Counted from the stretch's first letter, positions 1 to 10,557 are shown. The stretch: 64,000 nucleotides of DNA from Portulaca oleracea (GCA_029582165.1 CM055868.1:17724391-17788390), one strand, 5' to 3'. Numbers and translations are program-made. Notes: generated by a model not told the origin, from the sequence alone.

Positions 1-1500
1 TCTCGCGATCTAAACTAAAAAAACGTGATTAAGCCTCCCAAAGTAACCGTTAGGAGCATCTCACAAACACCAATCTCAGATAAAAGCTAATCTTGAAGAT
101 TTTCAACTCCCTACACCTTATGCCAAGTGAAACCCCACATGCAAAAGCACAAAAGAGGGTTTTAACGGGAACCAAAAGACTCTAAAAACTCGTGTCCGAA
201 CTTGAAAACAACGAAACAACCAACAGGAGCGTTGCCCTCCTCGCATTTGGCCGCCCTTGGCTTGGTGAGGGTCGTAGGTGATGCAAGGGGAGGCCCCACT
301 CTTTTTAGAAGCAAAAACGTTTTCTTTTCTTTCTTTTAAAGTTGGAATTACCAACGAAATTTGCTTTTCTTTTTCTCTTTTTTTTTCTTTTTGTTTTTAA
401 AAATCGGTATTAGCCTTACTTTCGGGAATTGGACGACCCATATAAGGAATATACCCTCCTAACACGGTCTTTTCCATTCGCCTCTCCGTCGCAAAGCGAT
501 ATGGGAGGAGGGTTAAGGGGTATCCATGTCGTACCACGAATACCGGGCCCGTGTAGGTTGGCTAAGCGTGGGTGGTTAATGTCTTCAGCGACACGCTCCA
601 CTTATTCAGGTTATTGTATCTTATGAAAGCTTGTTCTTTCTTTTCTTTTCTTTTTGCACTTTTTGCTTTTGCTAAATGAGAAAGAAAACAAACCCGGACA
701 CAAGCTCCTAGAACCTCCCGGTTCCAACAAAATGAGAAAGGAACGGAGGTCTCGCTAGACAATTAATGAAAGGAGTTTATTAAGGGTAAGTCTCGACTAG
801 AACCCCAATTAGGGTCGAAAATGCTCCAACCGGTTACTTTTAAAGAAGTTTAAGAACGGCTTCCCAACTCCGAAAACGAGATCCAGGAAACAAAACCAAA
901 CAAAGACAAAACGAAAAGAAAAACTGAAAAGGTTTTCACTCCCTTTTTTCTCTTTTTTCACACGAAAATTTTCAAATTTTAAGCAAAAACTAAGAAAACA
1001 AAGAACAAAACGACTAGGTGATCTACTACCCTTGAGACAAAATATCTCCCCCCCCCCCACACTTAAAAATCCACAATGTCCTCATTGTGGGAAGGTGTCA
1101 CATGAAAAGGGTAGAGAACCTACAGAACACAAACAAACAAAAACAACTAGCAAGTAAAAATGGTGGCGACCCGAGCCCACACGGCTCCAACAACAATATA
1201 TCCCAACAAGCACATACGAGGGGTTCGCCACCCAAAAGAAAAGTCAAGCATGCAAAAAGGATCATAGGATATTCAACTCAAAATAAAAGAAGAGCGAAGA
1301 GATATTACCTCGAGTTCTTCAAAACAAATGATTACTCAATCCGTGATAATCGAGCAAGGGGTTAGGATTTTCAAGTAAAAACAAGCAAGGCTCGTAAGAT
1401 CCGCATGCAAGATTAGAAACAAGGAAAAGATACTAATAAAGGAAGGAAAAGAAATTAATCATAAAGAAAGTATGGGTTACCTCCCATGTAGTGCTTGTTT
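1..1500 (-). other. 3' noncoding region of the Athila-like element
   Basis: No convincing coding sequence is visible in this stretch; the short open frames here are chance frames. It contains pyrimidine-rich runs near 360-400 and 630-670 (purine-rich on the element's sense strand), a C-run at about 1050-1060, and a conserved stem-loop at 1162-1232. Similar arrangements occur at 3376-5340 in the inserted element, which shows that both have related 3' regions. Confidence 0.6.
1162..1232 (-). other. Conserved stem-loop in the 3' region, copy 1
   Basis: The segment begins GGTGGCGACCC and ends GGGGTTCGCCACC, which pair to form an outer stem. Inside it GAGCC and GGCTC (minus-strand sense) pair around a 5-nt loop. 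About 40 bases from the left stem onward are nearly identical to 4761-4832 in a different element although flanking sequence has diverged. The fold is read from complementarity only. A role in RNA packaging, dimerisation or export is inference. Confidence 0.6.
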
Positions 1501-1507
1501 TAGGTCC

Positions 1508-3177
1508 CTAGCTTGACCTAAATACCCGTTTGATTCTTGAAAGACGGGGTGAACAAGATAGGAACGTTTTCCATCTCTTCCACCATTTTCTCTTCCTCCC
1601 TTTCCAGCAATTCCCCACTTTGCAAGCATAAAGGTCAAGATGATCTAACAAGTTTGTAGTTGGCCTCGGGGCGAAGAGAGGCAGTGGCTTCTTATGTTTC
1701 TTCCACCTTCTTTTTCTCCTCTTCTTCCAACATCTCCCAACTACCATAGTGAACCAAGCAAGTTGCTCCTCCGGCGGTCGAATAGAGTGAAATAGATGAG
1801 GAGGTAATTTAAACTCCACTTTACTTGTTTCCCGGAGTTTTGGAGCCTTGGGAACAAGCATGAGTTGATGACAGTCATCCTCCTTCGAAAATTCTTCTTC
1901 CTTCTCAACCCTTTCCTTGAATTCTTCTTCAATGAAATAATTCGAAGTGATCGGGAAGTACTCAAACTCTACTTGAGGAAGAGGAAACTCCAAAGATGCT
2001 TCATCATTGATAATAAAATCATGAACCTCCATACGCTCAAATAAAGGTTCCTCCAAGGGAACATCCTCCACCCTTGATTATATACCCCATCAATAAGATT
2101 AGTGAGGAACACAACCTCACTACCATCGGGCTCAACATGGATAGACTCAAGAAGGATCTCCTCCAAAGGACGCTCATATAAAAGCTCAAAAGTATAAGGT
2201 TCTATCAAGCACCCACCTATTTCCTCATTGAATTCTTCTTCCTCACTCAACTTCTCCTCATTCTCACTTTTAGCTTCTTCAAGCAACACCTCCCTTTCTT
2301 CATTCATCTCCAACTCACTCGCTTTTTCTTCTTCTCTCAAACATCCCTCCTCCGCAAAATCTAGTACTATCGCTTCCCCTTCACTCCGGAGGGTAATAAG
2401 ATTCACCGACACCATTGGAGTAGGTTGAGGTTGTATGGGGACAGTTTGAGGGATGTAGTCTATCTGAGCTGTTTGGGACCATTGATTTTCAATGTTCTCG
2501 AGGCGAGCCCTATCATTATCTTGATTTTCAACAATTTGCTTCAGCAACTTCTCTATGTTGGACTCTTAAGATGGTTGGGGTTCTTGAAGTTGAGGGGTAG
2601 GTTGGTGATAACTGGGTTGCCAAACTTCTTGGTTTTGGTGGTTGGGTGAGAAATATTGGATGTTTTGGGTGGAGGGTTGGGTCTCCTGCACGATTCCCAA
2701 TTGGTTGGTTGTTCCATCAGATACCATCTTTTGTTGCATCTCTTGGACGACGCCCACAAGGAATTTAATAGTAGGTTCGCTCTCCAAGGAATAGCCTCTA
2801 CTTCCTAAACTCCGACGGCTTCCCCAAGAAGGAGAATGTTGAAATATCTCGTGAAGGAAAACATTTGCTTTATGCTCGGTCTTCATAAGGAACATTCCTC
2901 CCGATGCAATATCAATTGACTCTTTAAGATCTTCTTGAAGCCCATGGTAAAACTGATGTAACAATAACCAATCCAGAAGATTGTGATGTGGACATCGCCT
3001 TTGAAGAAGTTTAAACCTTGCCCATGAATCGAAAAGAGTTTCTCCCGGCTCTTGCTTGAAATTCAAGATAGCTTGTCGAAGCCTATGCGTCTCATCAACC
3101 GGAAAGAAATGGTGAAGAAAATCCCGGCTCAATGCATCCCAAGTAGTATATGTACCGGGTGGACAAATGTTGAGCCA
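1508..3177 (-). pseudogene. gag C-terminal part plus acidic extension (Athila-like), broken
   Basis: This continues in frame from the gag N-terminal part at 7977-8276 once the inserted element is removed. The first part carries the conserved retrotransposon Gag core (motifs CPPGTYTTWDALSRDF, FKQEPGETLFDSWARF, RCPHHNLLDWLLLHQFYHGL). An in-frame stop at 2566-2568 interrupts it. The same frame then continues through a coiled, charged stretch and an LITLRSEGEA segment resembling the LRSGK linker between gag and protease in Athila/Tat elements. Instead of protease, a glutamate-rich tail of about 150 residues follows, then a frameshift near 2075 and a Lys/Arg/Trp-rich end. Two lesions show it is not intact. 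Confidence 0.75.
3173..3177. repeat. Target site duplication AGCCA, left copy
   Basis: AGCCA directly precedes the TG terminus at 3178 and recurs at 7972-7976 directly after the CA terminus. Removing the element plus one copy restores an uninterrupted gag frame, so this is a true insertion site. Confidence 0.9.
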
Positions 3178-3375
3178 TGTTCGGTGTCGTTCCGAGCCGA
3201 ATTTCTTCTCTTTTATAGGGTATATTTGCTTGTTTTAACCCCTATTTATATTTTAGATATAATGATTTAGTGTTTTGTAGGAAAATAAGGAGTTATCTAA
3301 AATATAAATAGGGGTTAAAACAAGCAAATATACCCTATAAAAGAGAAGAAATTCGGCTCGGAACGAGACCGAACA
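3178..3375. repeat. 198-bp terminal palindrome (3'-LTR position)
   Basis: Arms of about 82 bp (3178-3260 and about 3294-3375) are inverted copies around a loop of about 34 bp. Only one or two positions differ between the arms. Termini are TGTTCGGT and ACCGAACA. It occupies the position of the 3' LTR of the minus-strand element but is not similar to the block at the other end. Confidence 0.8.
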
Positions 3376-5340
3376 CCACTCCAACACAAGGGTTTGTTCG
3401 CCCCGAGCAAACTAAAAACAAAGAAAAGGACTAAAAAGGAAAACTAAAAACCCTAACTCACTTTCGCAGGAATCGCGGATGCATTTAGCGTATGCATCAA
3501 GCCCTTTAAACCCCCCGGCAGCCCGGGTGGACGAGGTGGGTCTCGTGAGGGTTTATAGCAACTCTACCCACAAAAGCCACGAGAAAAGAAAAAGGGGAAA
3601 GAAAAAGAAGCGAAAACCGAAAACCGAAACAAAACAAAAGCAAAGAAAATATTCCCGTCCCCAATCATGCACCTAGTTCCCCAACCCACCTCAACAATCA
3701 ATTGGAAAAAGCAAGTATAAACAAATTAAGACACGAAGGTTGGAAAACTACCAATCTTTGAGATTTTGAACCAGAACACTTCCTGATGAACACCTCGTGC
3801 ATATGTGCAAGTGGGCTTTAGTCGGTCCTTCCTATCCTAAACCAGACAATCAGAGTTGTTCTCATGCTCAAGCCCAGAATTATCTATCCTACTTCACTCT
3901 TGGTTTTTCTTTCAACCTCTCTTTTCTTTCTTTTTCTTACTACACTCTTTTCTTTCTTTTTCTTTCTTTTTCTGCTTTTTTTGCTCTTTCTTACCATTCT
4001 TTTGCTCAACTCTTTTTTTCTTTTTCTTGCTTCACTCTTTTCTTTCTTTTTCAAAACCTACGCTCTTTTATTTCCACTCAATCTGTTTTGTGTCTTTTAG
4101 AGCGTTTGTGTCGGGTTTTGCGGGATTTAAACACCGGCCTTCGCAAAGGGTTACCCTCCCTGCTAGGTTTCTCCATACGTGAGCCATTGCACTTAAGGGG
4201 CATAGGGTGCCGATCCACCCAAACCAACACATGACGGTAGGCCCGAAAGTAATTATTTAATGCATTAATTAAGAGCTTAAGTAATTGAACAACTAAAACC
4301 GTCTAACTTAGGTAAGAAGACACAGTCAAAGCGTGTAAGATTTGAGGAATCCGCTTTCTCGTTCCATGTAGAGGTCTAATAGAGATAAGTCATGGCAAAA
4401 ATCCTTCCTAAGGCCTATCATTATTCATACCGACCGCTTCTAACTGATTGAATAAGCCGATTAGACAACTATCTACACAACTGTGAACGGAAACATCTTC
4501 AAAAAGTAAAACAACTTTTGGGTTTTTCACAACATTTCTCCCCTTTTTTATTTCACACACAAAATATTTTTAGATTTTGGACACAAACTACGAAAGACAA
4601 AAATAAAAGACTCAAAAACTATGTGATCTACCCATGACACATGGAAAATAACACCCCCACTCCAACACAAAACATCACAATGTCTCCATTATGAGAAGGG
4701 TGTCACAAATAAGGTAGAAAACTAAGAACATATATACAAAACACTTATCACATAAAAAGCGGTGGCGACCCGAGCCCACACGGCTCCAACAACAATATAT
4801 ATCCAACATTCACACTCAAGGGGTTCGCCACCAAAAAGGAGAAATCAAGCATGCAACATGGATCATTGATATATTCACATAAAGAGAGTGGAAAAAGGTT
4901 ACCTCGAGGTCTTCAATAAAAGCATACCCCATCCACGATCCAAGGAACATCACACAAAAAGTTAGAAATAAACAAGAAAAGCATACTATGTGTGATGGTT
5001 CATATGCAAGATGAAAAAAAAAAAGAAAAACAAATTATACAAGACACTAAGGACTAATGAACTAAGAAAACAAACTAAAATATTTACAAAACGACTCTTT
5101 TTTTCTTTTCTTAGACTCGAAAACTGGAATGCAAACTACCCTCCCACTCCAACACAAAGAGGTTGTCGAGTCCTCAAAATGGAAAAATAGAAGTAGGTAA
5201 GCAAGCACCCCAAAATAAAAGAAAAAGACACACACAAAAAGAAAATAAAAGAAGAAAAGAAAACCGACTCACTAAATATACACAAGAAGGTGAAGAAAGA
5301 TATTACCTAGAAGGCTTCTTATCAATAAGCTCATTCCTTC
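3376..5340 (-). other. 3' noncoding region of the inner element
   Basis: No supported gene. It contains a strongly pyrimidine-rich tract at about 3895-4075 (purine-rich in the element's sense). CACTCCAACACAA recurs at about 3375, 4655 and 5143, which on the sense strand reads as a repeated purine-rich, PPT-like motif. The conserved stem-loop lies at 4761-4832. Open frames over the pyrimidine tract have low-complexity Phe/Leu/Ser translations and are not believed. Confidence 0.55.
4761..4832 (-). other. Conserved stem-loop in the 3' region, copy 2
   Basis: It has the same outer stem (GGTGGCGACCC / GGGGTTCGCCACC) and inner GAGCC/GGCTC hairpin as 1162-1232, and the same first 40 bases, but a different distal loop sequence. 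Just upstream in + coordinates (about 4672-4692) a short hairpin, TCACAATG-CATTATGA, matches a better-paired one at about 1073-1092. Conservation in two differently organised elements suggests function, which is inferred. Confidence 0.6.
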
Positions 5341-7062
5341 TCACCTCAAGATATCGGGCACCAAGTCAGAACCATTCAACGCCCGGAGTAACAAATCATG
5401 CATCCTCTCATGCATCTCAGAATGGTGGTGGTAAGAGCACACTCGCAATAGCACATCAACAAACATTAGTGCCCTTAACAATTTATCAAATGCCCTAGAA
5501 AAATCATAGAAATGATGAAATGCATGAATATACAAGACTTTCCTAGGCATAGTGAAAGAAGACATGACAAATGGATCCTCCCATTGACTCGTAAATGGAG
5601 ATTGGGTATACAAATCAACGGAAGGAGGCAATACAACACATTTCTGAACATGCTCATGCGAAGACTTGGATGCAAACAATGGTTCAAACTCAATTTCCAT
5701 GCAATTTTCATCAATCACAAATTCCAAATCACCACTCTCATCCAAATAATCATCACAATCGTCAATAGGTGATAAGGAAAATAGAGGGTTAGATCACATC
5801 ATAACACTCCCAACATCACACACAAGCACATCTTCATCTTCATCAATATCAGACTCACTAGAAGAACTATCAACATCAAAAGACAAAGGTGCATCATCCA
5901 AAGCAATATCAAAAGTGAAAGTGGAAGATTCAAGGTCATAACTCATCGTGAATGACTCATAAAACATGTCATCATCAAAAGCATCATCATCAACAACCAA
6001 ATTCAAACAATCATGATCAATCCCCAAAGAATTATGCTCATCATCACAGGTATGCACATCAATGGACTCACATACAAGGGTAGCTAATGCCTCACTAATG
6101 CAATGATCCTCAATGAAAGTGAACAAATCGTTATCAAGCACACATTCAATCACAACAGATTCAATTTCACTCTCAACAAGATCATGCTCAATTACATCAT
6201 GGCATTCACTAAACTCAATCTTTTCTTCACATAAACGCATGGACAAGGGTGTGGACAATAGTTCATCATCTAGCACGTTTTCAACTAATTCTACATCATC
6301 ACACACAAAATCATCATGTTCCTCATGCTCATTAGGTGGGGCTGCTAAGGAATTACTAAGTAGTCCAAGGAATGGTCGGTTATAATAGTCATCATCCTCA
6401 TCATACACAGCAGAATCAACATGCATTTCAGAACTCAAAGACGATGAATGACCTATTTCAACATTCGAATCAACCATTTGTGAAGAAGGAGTTACTACCC
6501 TTTGATTACTCTCATGGACAAATTCACGCATATACTCATTCATATTCGCACATAATTTTTCTACTTCTGCCTTGAAGGAAACCACTGTAGCTTGCAAACA
6601 AGAAATTGAACTATGATACGGCGAATCACACAAGGAGCACACGGAAGGAGACTCAACATCGGCACTTTGGGAAAGATCATAACAGTTTTCCACATATCCC
6701 CCATCACAAGATTGATCATCAACATACATGGGGTATTCACATGATTGTTCAGTTTCGGTCCCAAAGGGTGGTGCATAAGGAGGTTGGAAGCTAGGACTAA
6801 CATTTTGTTGTTCAAACTCATAGGAATCCCTAGACAACCATTCAAGTAACTCCCATGCTTTTTCTTCACCTAAACAAGAAAACCCGTAATAATCTAAAAG
6901 GTTTCGGGTCTCATAATTCACACCCTCACTAACAATTCCCAAAAGAGATAATGTATCATAAAAGATACCATATAATTCACATTGAACACGGTAGTCATGC
7001 AATATAGCAAAATACCACCAAAATATTTCATGCTCAAATTGAGGGAATTGGGGACTATCCAT
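5341..7062 (-). pseudogene. Long acidic ORF of the inner element, one internal stop
   Basis: A 422-residue frame (7062-5794) ends at TGA (5794-5796), and the same frame continues to 5341, for about 573 residues overall. The start codon lies about 160 bp after the primer site. The N-terminus is aromatic (FEHEIFWWYFAIL); the remainder is rich in Asp/Glu/Ser with repeated DDD and DEDED clusters, a CSLCDSPYHSSISC Cys/His cluster at about residues 141-154, and a tail with HAFHHFYDFSRAFDKLLRAL. No known domain is recognised. Its position is that of gag, but it has none of the Gag core motifs. It is probably a lineage-specific protein of a non-autonomous Athila-related element; function unknown. Confidence 0.6.
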
Positions 7063-7220
7063 AACTCTCTTTTTTTTCTATTTTTCTAATTTTCTAATTT
7101 TTTCTTTTCTTTTCTCACTTTTTTCGATATTCAATTTTTTCGCTACATTTTTCTAGCATAATCGAGAAAGCAATAAACTATGTACACACAAACCAATAGC
7201 CTAATCTACCAAATAACACC

Positions 7221-7239
7221 ATCCCCGGCAACGGCGCCA
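7221..7239 (-). other. Primer binding site, tRNA-Asp type
   Basis: On the minus strand the 19 bases TGGCGCCGTTGCCGGGGAT lie one base inside the terminal CA of the 731-bp block. This matches the 3' end of plant tRNA-Asp (GUC) as I recall it and is the usual primer site of Athila-type elements. Confidence 0.85.
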
Positions 7240-7240
7240 T

Positions 7241-7971
7241 TGTTCGGTTGTAATTTTTGTGGTTTTATGAGTTAAGGTTGTCGGTCCACAGAGATGGGTG
7301 TGAGGCTTGATTAAGGTAATCGGTTTGTGTAGAGGGGTTTTTCTCAATGCGGAAAGCAATAAATAATGTAAAGGGAAGCAATTAAATCTAACCTAGGCAT
7401 GAATCAAAGAAAGCAATTAAAAGCATGAAATCAAATAAAGCAATTAAAGCAAGGAATGGAAATCTAGAATGAACAATGAAATTAGAGACAAGAAATTATA
7501 CCTTTGATGACCAAAATCTTCTAACCTTCAATCTACCTTTGCAATTTCCCCCGAACAAACAAGAAAATGTGGATAGGAGGGTCAAGGAATTCCAATTCTA
7601 CTTCCTAGTGAGAATTTGGGAGATCCTTGGTAATCCAATCCACATTTTCTTGTTTGTTCGGGGGAAATTGCAAAGGTAAATTGAAGGTTAGAAGATTTTG
7701 GTCATCAAAGGTATAATTTCTTGTCTCTAATTTCATTGTTCATTCTAGATTTCCATTCCTTGCTTTAATTGCTTTATTTGATTTCATGCTTTTAATTGGT
7801 TTCTTTGATTCATGCCTAGGTTAGATTAAATTGCTTCCCTTTACATTATTTATTGCTTTCCGCATTGAGAAAAACCCCTCTACACAAACCGATTACCTTA
7901 ATCAAGCCTCACACCCATCTCTGTGGACCGGCAACCTTAACTCATAAAACCACAAAAATTACAACCGAACA
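7241..7971 (-). repeat. 731-bp terminal palindrome (5'-LTR position)
   Basis: Two arms of about 335 bp (7241-7577 and about 7640-7971) are nearly perfect inverted copies around a loop of about 62 bp. Only scattered mismatches were seen by eye. Termini are TGTTCGGTTG and CAACCGAACA. The adjacent primer site identifies the block as the 5' LTR of the minus-strand element. A transcript of it would fold into one long double-stranded RNA. Confidence 0.85.
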
Positions 7972-7976
7972 AGCCA
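7972..7976. repeat. Target site duplication AGCCA, right copy
   Basis: Pairs with 3173-3177 around the 4794-bp inner element. Confidence 0.9.
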
Positions 7977-8276
7977 CATCTTAGCTTTTCCTCCCAAGGT
8001 GAGAGGGAAAAGCTTCAATTTCAAAAACTCCGAAGATACCTCTGGCATATGCACAAAACCAATCCGGCCTTCAAATCTTCTACTATGATCGATAAGATCC
8101 TCGAAGCCATCTCCATAGAATTGGTTTCTCTCAAAAGCGTCCAGCAGGCATGGTTTGAACTCGAATGTTACGGTGGGTGGTAGTGGCGATAGGTTGATAG
8201 GATTGCCTCCCGTACCCGATGATGGAACGACATATCATAGAAGAGTACAGGGTGAATCAGCTTGGACTTCACCCAT
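7977..8276 (-). pseudogene. gag N-terminal part (Athila-like), broken
   Basis: Exactly 100 codons from an ATG at 8276 down to the insertion point, in frame with 3177-1508. It contains PSSGTGGNP and TFEFKPCLLDAFERNQF followed by EFLKLKLFPLTLGGKAKMWL, which parallels the gag at 63452-64000 (TFEFKPYLLDIF, KLKFFPLTLKAKALLWL). An in-frame TGA lies 14 codons in, at about 8235-8237. The true start may lie further upstream, as in the plus-strand copy. Confidence 0.7.
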
Positions 8277-8446
8277 TAGGACTTGAATCCTCCTACAATG
8301 CTCGATAGAACATTAGGGCGTACCTACATGAACCAACAAGAACCAATAGAAGCATCAAATTCATCGGGATTAGCACAAACTAATTTCTAGCGTGAAAGCA
8401 ATCTCAAATAACCAAAAACCAAGCAACTAAAACTAGGGGAGCTGGC

Positions 8447-8464
8447 TCCTTGGCAACGGCGCCA
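8447..8464 (-). other. Primer binding site, tRNA-Asp type (partly degraded)
   Basis: The minus strand reads TGGCGCCGTTGCC, then AAGGAG where the canonical site has GGGGAT. It lies three bases inside the LTR end. Confidence 0.75.
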
Positions 8465-8467
8465 TTT

Positions 8468-10110
8468 TGTGTAACGTGGTTTGTAAGACCTCGATTTTGT
8501 CGTTCTCTCTCATGGAGCTGGCAGCCTTTGTCAAAGAAAGTAGGTCAATGGCGGGTCGAGATTGCTAAGGTAAGGCAATGGGTTGAAAGAGGTGGTCACG
8601 AAGCAACAAATAAAACTAAGGTCGGTTAAGGAATGGAAAATGGGCTTCGGAGGTTTTTCGGGATGCAAACGGGAATGAGGAAATGGGTTTTGCCACAAGG
8701 GAATAACATGAAGGGAGAATCAAGTGGTAATTCCGTTAGAAAATACCCACCGGGCTTCCTCTTTCAAGGATAGTCCGGATTAACTTCCCCAAAGTCCATC
8801 GACAGACCCGGGTGGTTAATGAAACAGAATTTCCTAGTTAGTTTCTATTCGCTTTCGCGAACTAGAATACTAACTATCCCAATTCTTACCTTCCAACACA
8901 AGTGTTGGATGTATTCGGGATGCTTTCGCACCCAAATACGTCCCACTTGAGGGAAGGATAGGAGTGGGAAATTGATTTCCCAACTAATTACTCACTAATA
9001 TTGCTAACCCAAACCTAATCACCCATTCACACCCTTAATTACCCCCCTAACCCATAGGGTTTCTAGCCACTAATCATGATAAAAACTAAGCTAACAACAT
9101 CCTAACCAAACCTAAACATGATTTCTAACATCAAACAAGCATAAACAAGCAAGAACAATGAAATAGCAAGTAAAGAAATTAAGAACAAGCAAAGTAATTA
9201 ATAAAAGAGTAAAGGGAAGAGAATACTTATCAAAATGTTGTAGATGAACAAAGGAAAGCAATAAAAAGATGATCCAACAATCTTTCAATTGATTGAATCC
9301 CCAAATCTTCAATAATAAACAAACGCTAGAATAAATCTCTCTCTAATCTCCTTCTAATCTCTCTCTAAAATCCCTAATTACAAGCTGGAAAAATTATCTA
9401 AGTTTATCCCTAGATGCCCCTAAGAAATCGTCAACAAGAAGTATATATACAAGGCAAAACTGTTGGCCAAAACGCAGCACTTCAAGCCGAAAACACGCGC
9501 AGGACATAGGGAGACCGTGGCCACGATCAAGGAGACCGTGGTCACGGTCTCGTTCTGTCCAGCAAATCTGTATGGCGATTTAGGGCAGACAATTTTTGGC
9601 TCCTTCGCACCGTTGTGGCGACGATCTCCCAAGACCGTGGCCACGGTATTGCTCGGCCACTTCTTCCCTTAGACAAGTCATGAACCTACCGTGGCTACGG
9701 TCAACTTGACCGTGGCCACGGTCTAGCTCGGCTCCCATTACGTCTGGGCGTAGCGGGTGCTACGCCATTCGTGGCGGGGGCTACGCTTCGGCTTTCCTTC
9801 CCTTTGTTCTTCCTTCTTTTCGAAGCATGTAACGCTCGATCCGAGGGTCGTAGCATGCATTACTTCACTAATTGGCACCAAAGGTTGGGAGTGTGGTCCC
9901 AAGTCGACTCCGCCTCGGTTTTCAGTCCGGCTCGGCTCGGGAAAACACGGAAAAAGCTATAAAAAGGCCCGTTTTGCAATGTTTTTGGGTGAAAACTTAA
10001 AAATCTACAAAAATACCAAAAACACATTCAAAGTTATTAAAATAGACCACGAAACGAGTTAAAAGCCTAAGGATTTAGGCGGTATTTAGACACAAAATTG
10101 GGTCTAAACA
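8468..10110 (-). repeat. 5' LTR of the Athila-like element
   Basis: The minus-strand start TGTTTAGACCCAA and following text (TACCGCCTAAATCCTTAGG) match the LTR at 61425-63172. Both also share the CGGACTATCCTTGAAAGAGG block, the block with AGTTTCTATTCGCTTTCGC, and the ACCGTGG palindromes. The terminal CA is placed at 8468 by analogy with the PBS spacing; the boundary is good to a few bases. Confidence 0.85.
9520..9724. repeat. ACCGTGGCCACGGT-type palindromic repeats in the LTR
   Basis: Five imperfect to perfect copies of the dyad ACCGTGGCCACGGT occur at about 9526, 9543, 9643, 9700 and 9711 (variants ACCGTGGTCACGGT and ACCGTGGCTACGGT). The other LTR of this family has about ten copies at 61746-62095. 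Confidence 0.75.
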
Positions 10111-10115
10111 GTTCT

Positions 10116-10557
10116 TCGAGTTGAAAGAAGAACGATTGTGTGAGAAATTTGTGTTTGAGTGAATTCAATTCTTAACGGACTTAGAATTGATTTGTGTTGG
10201 TGTAATCGATTCCCAGTCGGACTTGGGATTGATTCGTGTTTACACCAAAGATTGATTTTGGTGGGTGTTTCATTTCTCCAGAACAAATTCGAAGTGCCAG
10301 CTGGCTGCTGTCGTGCACTTCTTCTCACTTGTAAACCCTAAGGATGTTTACCTTGGGTTGTTCAAAGTAGCATTCTGTTTTGTCATAATAAAGGAAGTTA
10401 TTCAGTTCACATTCATTGTCCTTTATTATAGTTCTGTTCTTGTGTTATCTTATTTGAATCTTAATCTGAATAGATTAAGAGCCTAACGTCCTTTACCAAG
10501 TTGCTATTTTGTGCAGAATTTTAATAACCCTATTCACCCCCCCTCTAGGGTTCTTTT
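10116..10557 (+). repeat. 3' part of a Copia LTR
   Basis: This resembles the 3' half of the Copia LTRs at 18804-19941 and 21991-23119 (TTAACGGACTTAG, GAGGTTATTCAGTT, AACCCTATTCACCCC, ending CTAGGGTTCTTT). The left part is lost to the Athila-like insertion, whose right duplication would be GTTCT at 10111-10115. The right end abuts LINE coding sequence, so the Copia LTR probably sat in that LINE. Confidence 0.7.

Larger units (their letters stand above)
3178..7971 (-). mobile_element. Non-autonomous LTR-type element with palindromic, non-homologous ends
   Basis: A 4794-bp insertion in the outer element's gag, flanked by AGCCA. On the minus strand it starts with a 731-bp terminal block (7971-7241), a perfect-looking tRNA-Asp primer site, a long acidic ORF (7062-5341) and a noncoding 3' half. 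The other end is a 198-bp block (3178-3375). Both blocks begin TGTTCGGT and end ACCGAACA and each is an inverted repeat, but their interiors do not resemble one another, unlike ordinary LTR pairs. It lacks any pol domain. The outer ends must have integrated together because they share one target duplication. Confidence 0.75.
1..10110 (-). mobile_element. Athila-like gag-only LTR retrotransposon, 3' end outside window, interrupted by another element
   Basis: Read on the minus strand, the element runs from its 5' LTR (10110 down to about 8468) through a tRNA-Asp-type primer site, a gag gene, and a long 3' noncoding tract toward position 1. No protease, reverse transcriptase, RNase H or integrase is seen; gag is followed by a glutamate-rich extension and then noncoding sequence, so this is a non-autonomous, gag-only derivative that would depend on a related autonomous element. 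The gag is split by the element at 3178-7971. The 3' LTR lies outside the window. The Athila-like call rests on the gag type, primer site and the LRSG-like linker after gag; the exact clade is inferred. Confidence 0.75.

Noticed and set aside
3797..4234. Phe/Leu/Ser-rich open frames that look like membrane proteins
   Set aside because: They run through a CTTTT-rich tract in three frames; low complexity inside a retroelement 3' region.
9463..9672. Open frames over the ACCGTGGCCACGGT region
   Set aside because: LTR sequence with no protein similarity; both strands open because of composition.
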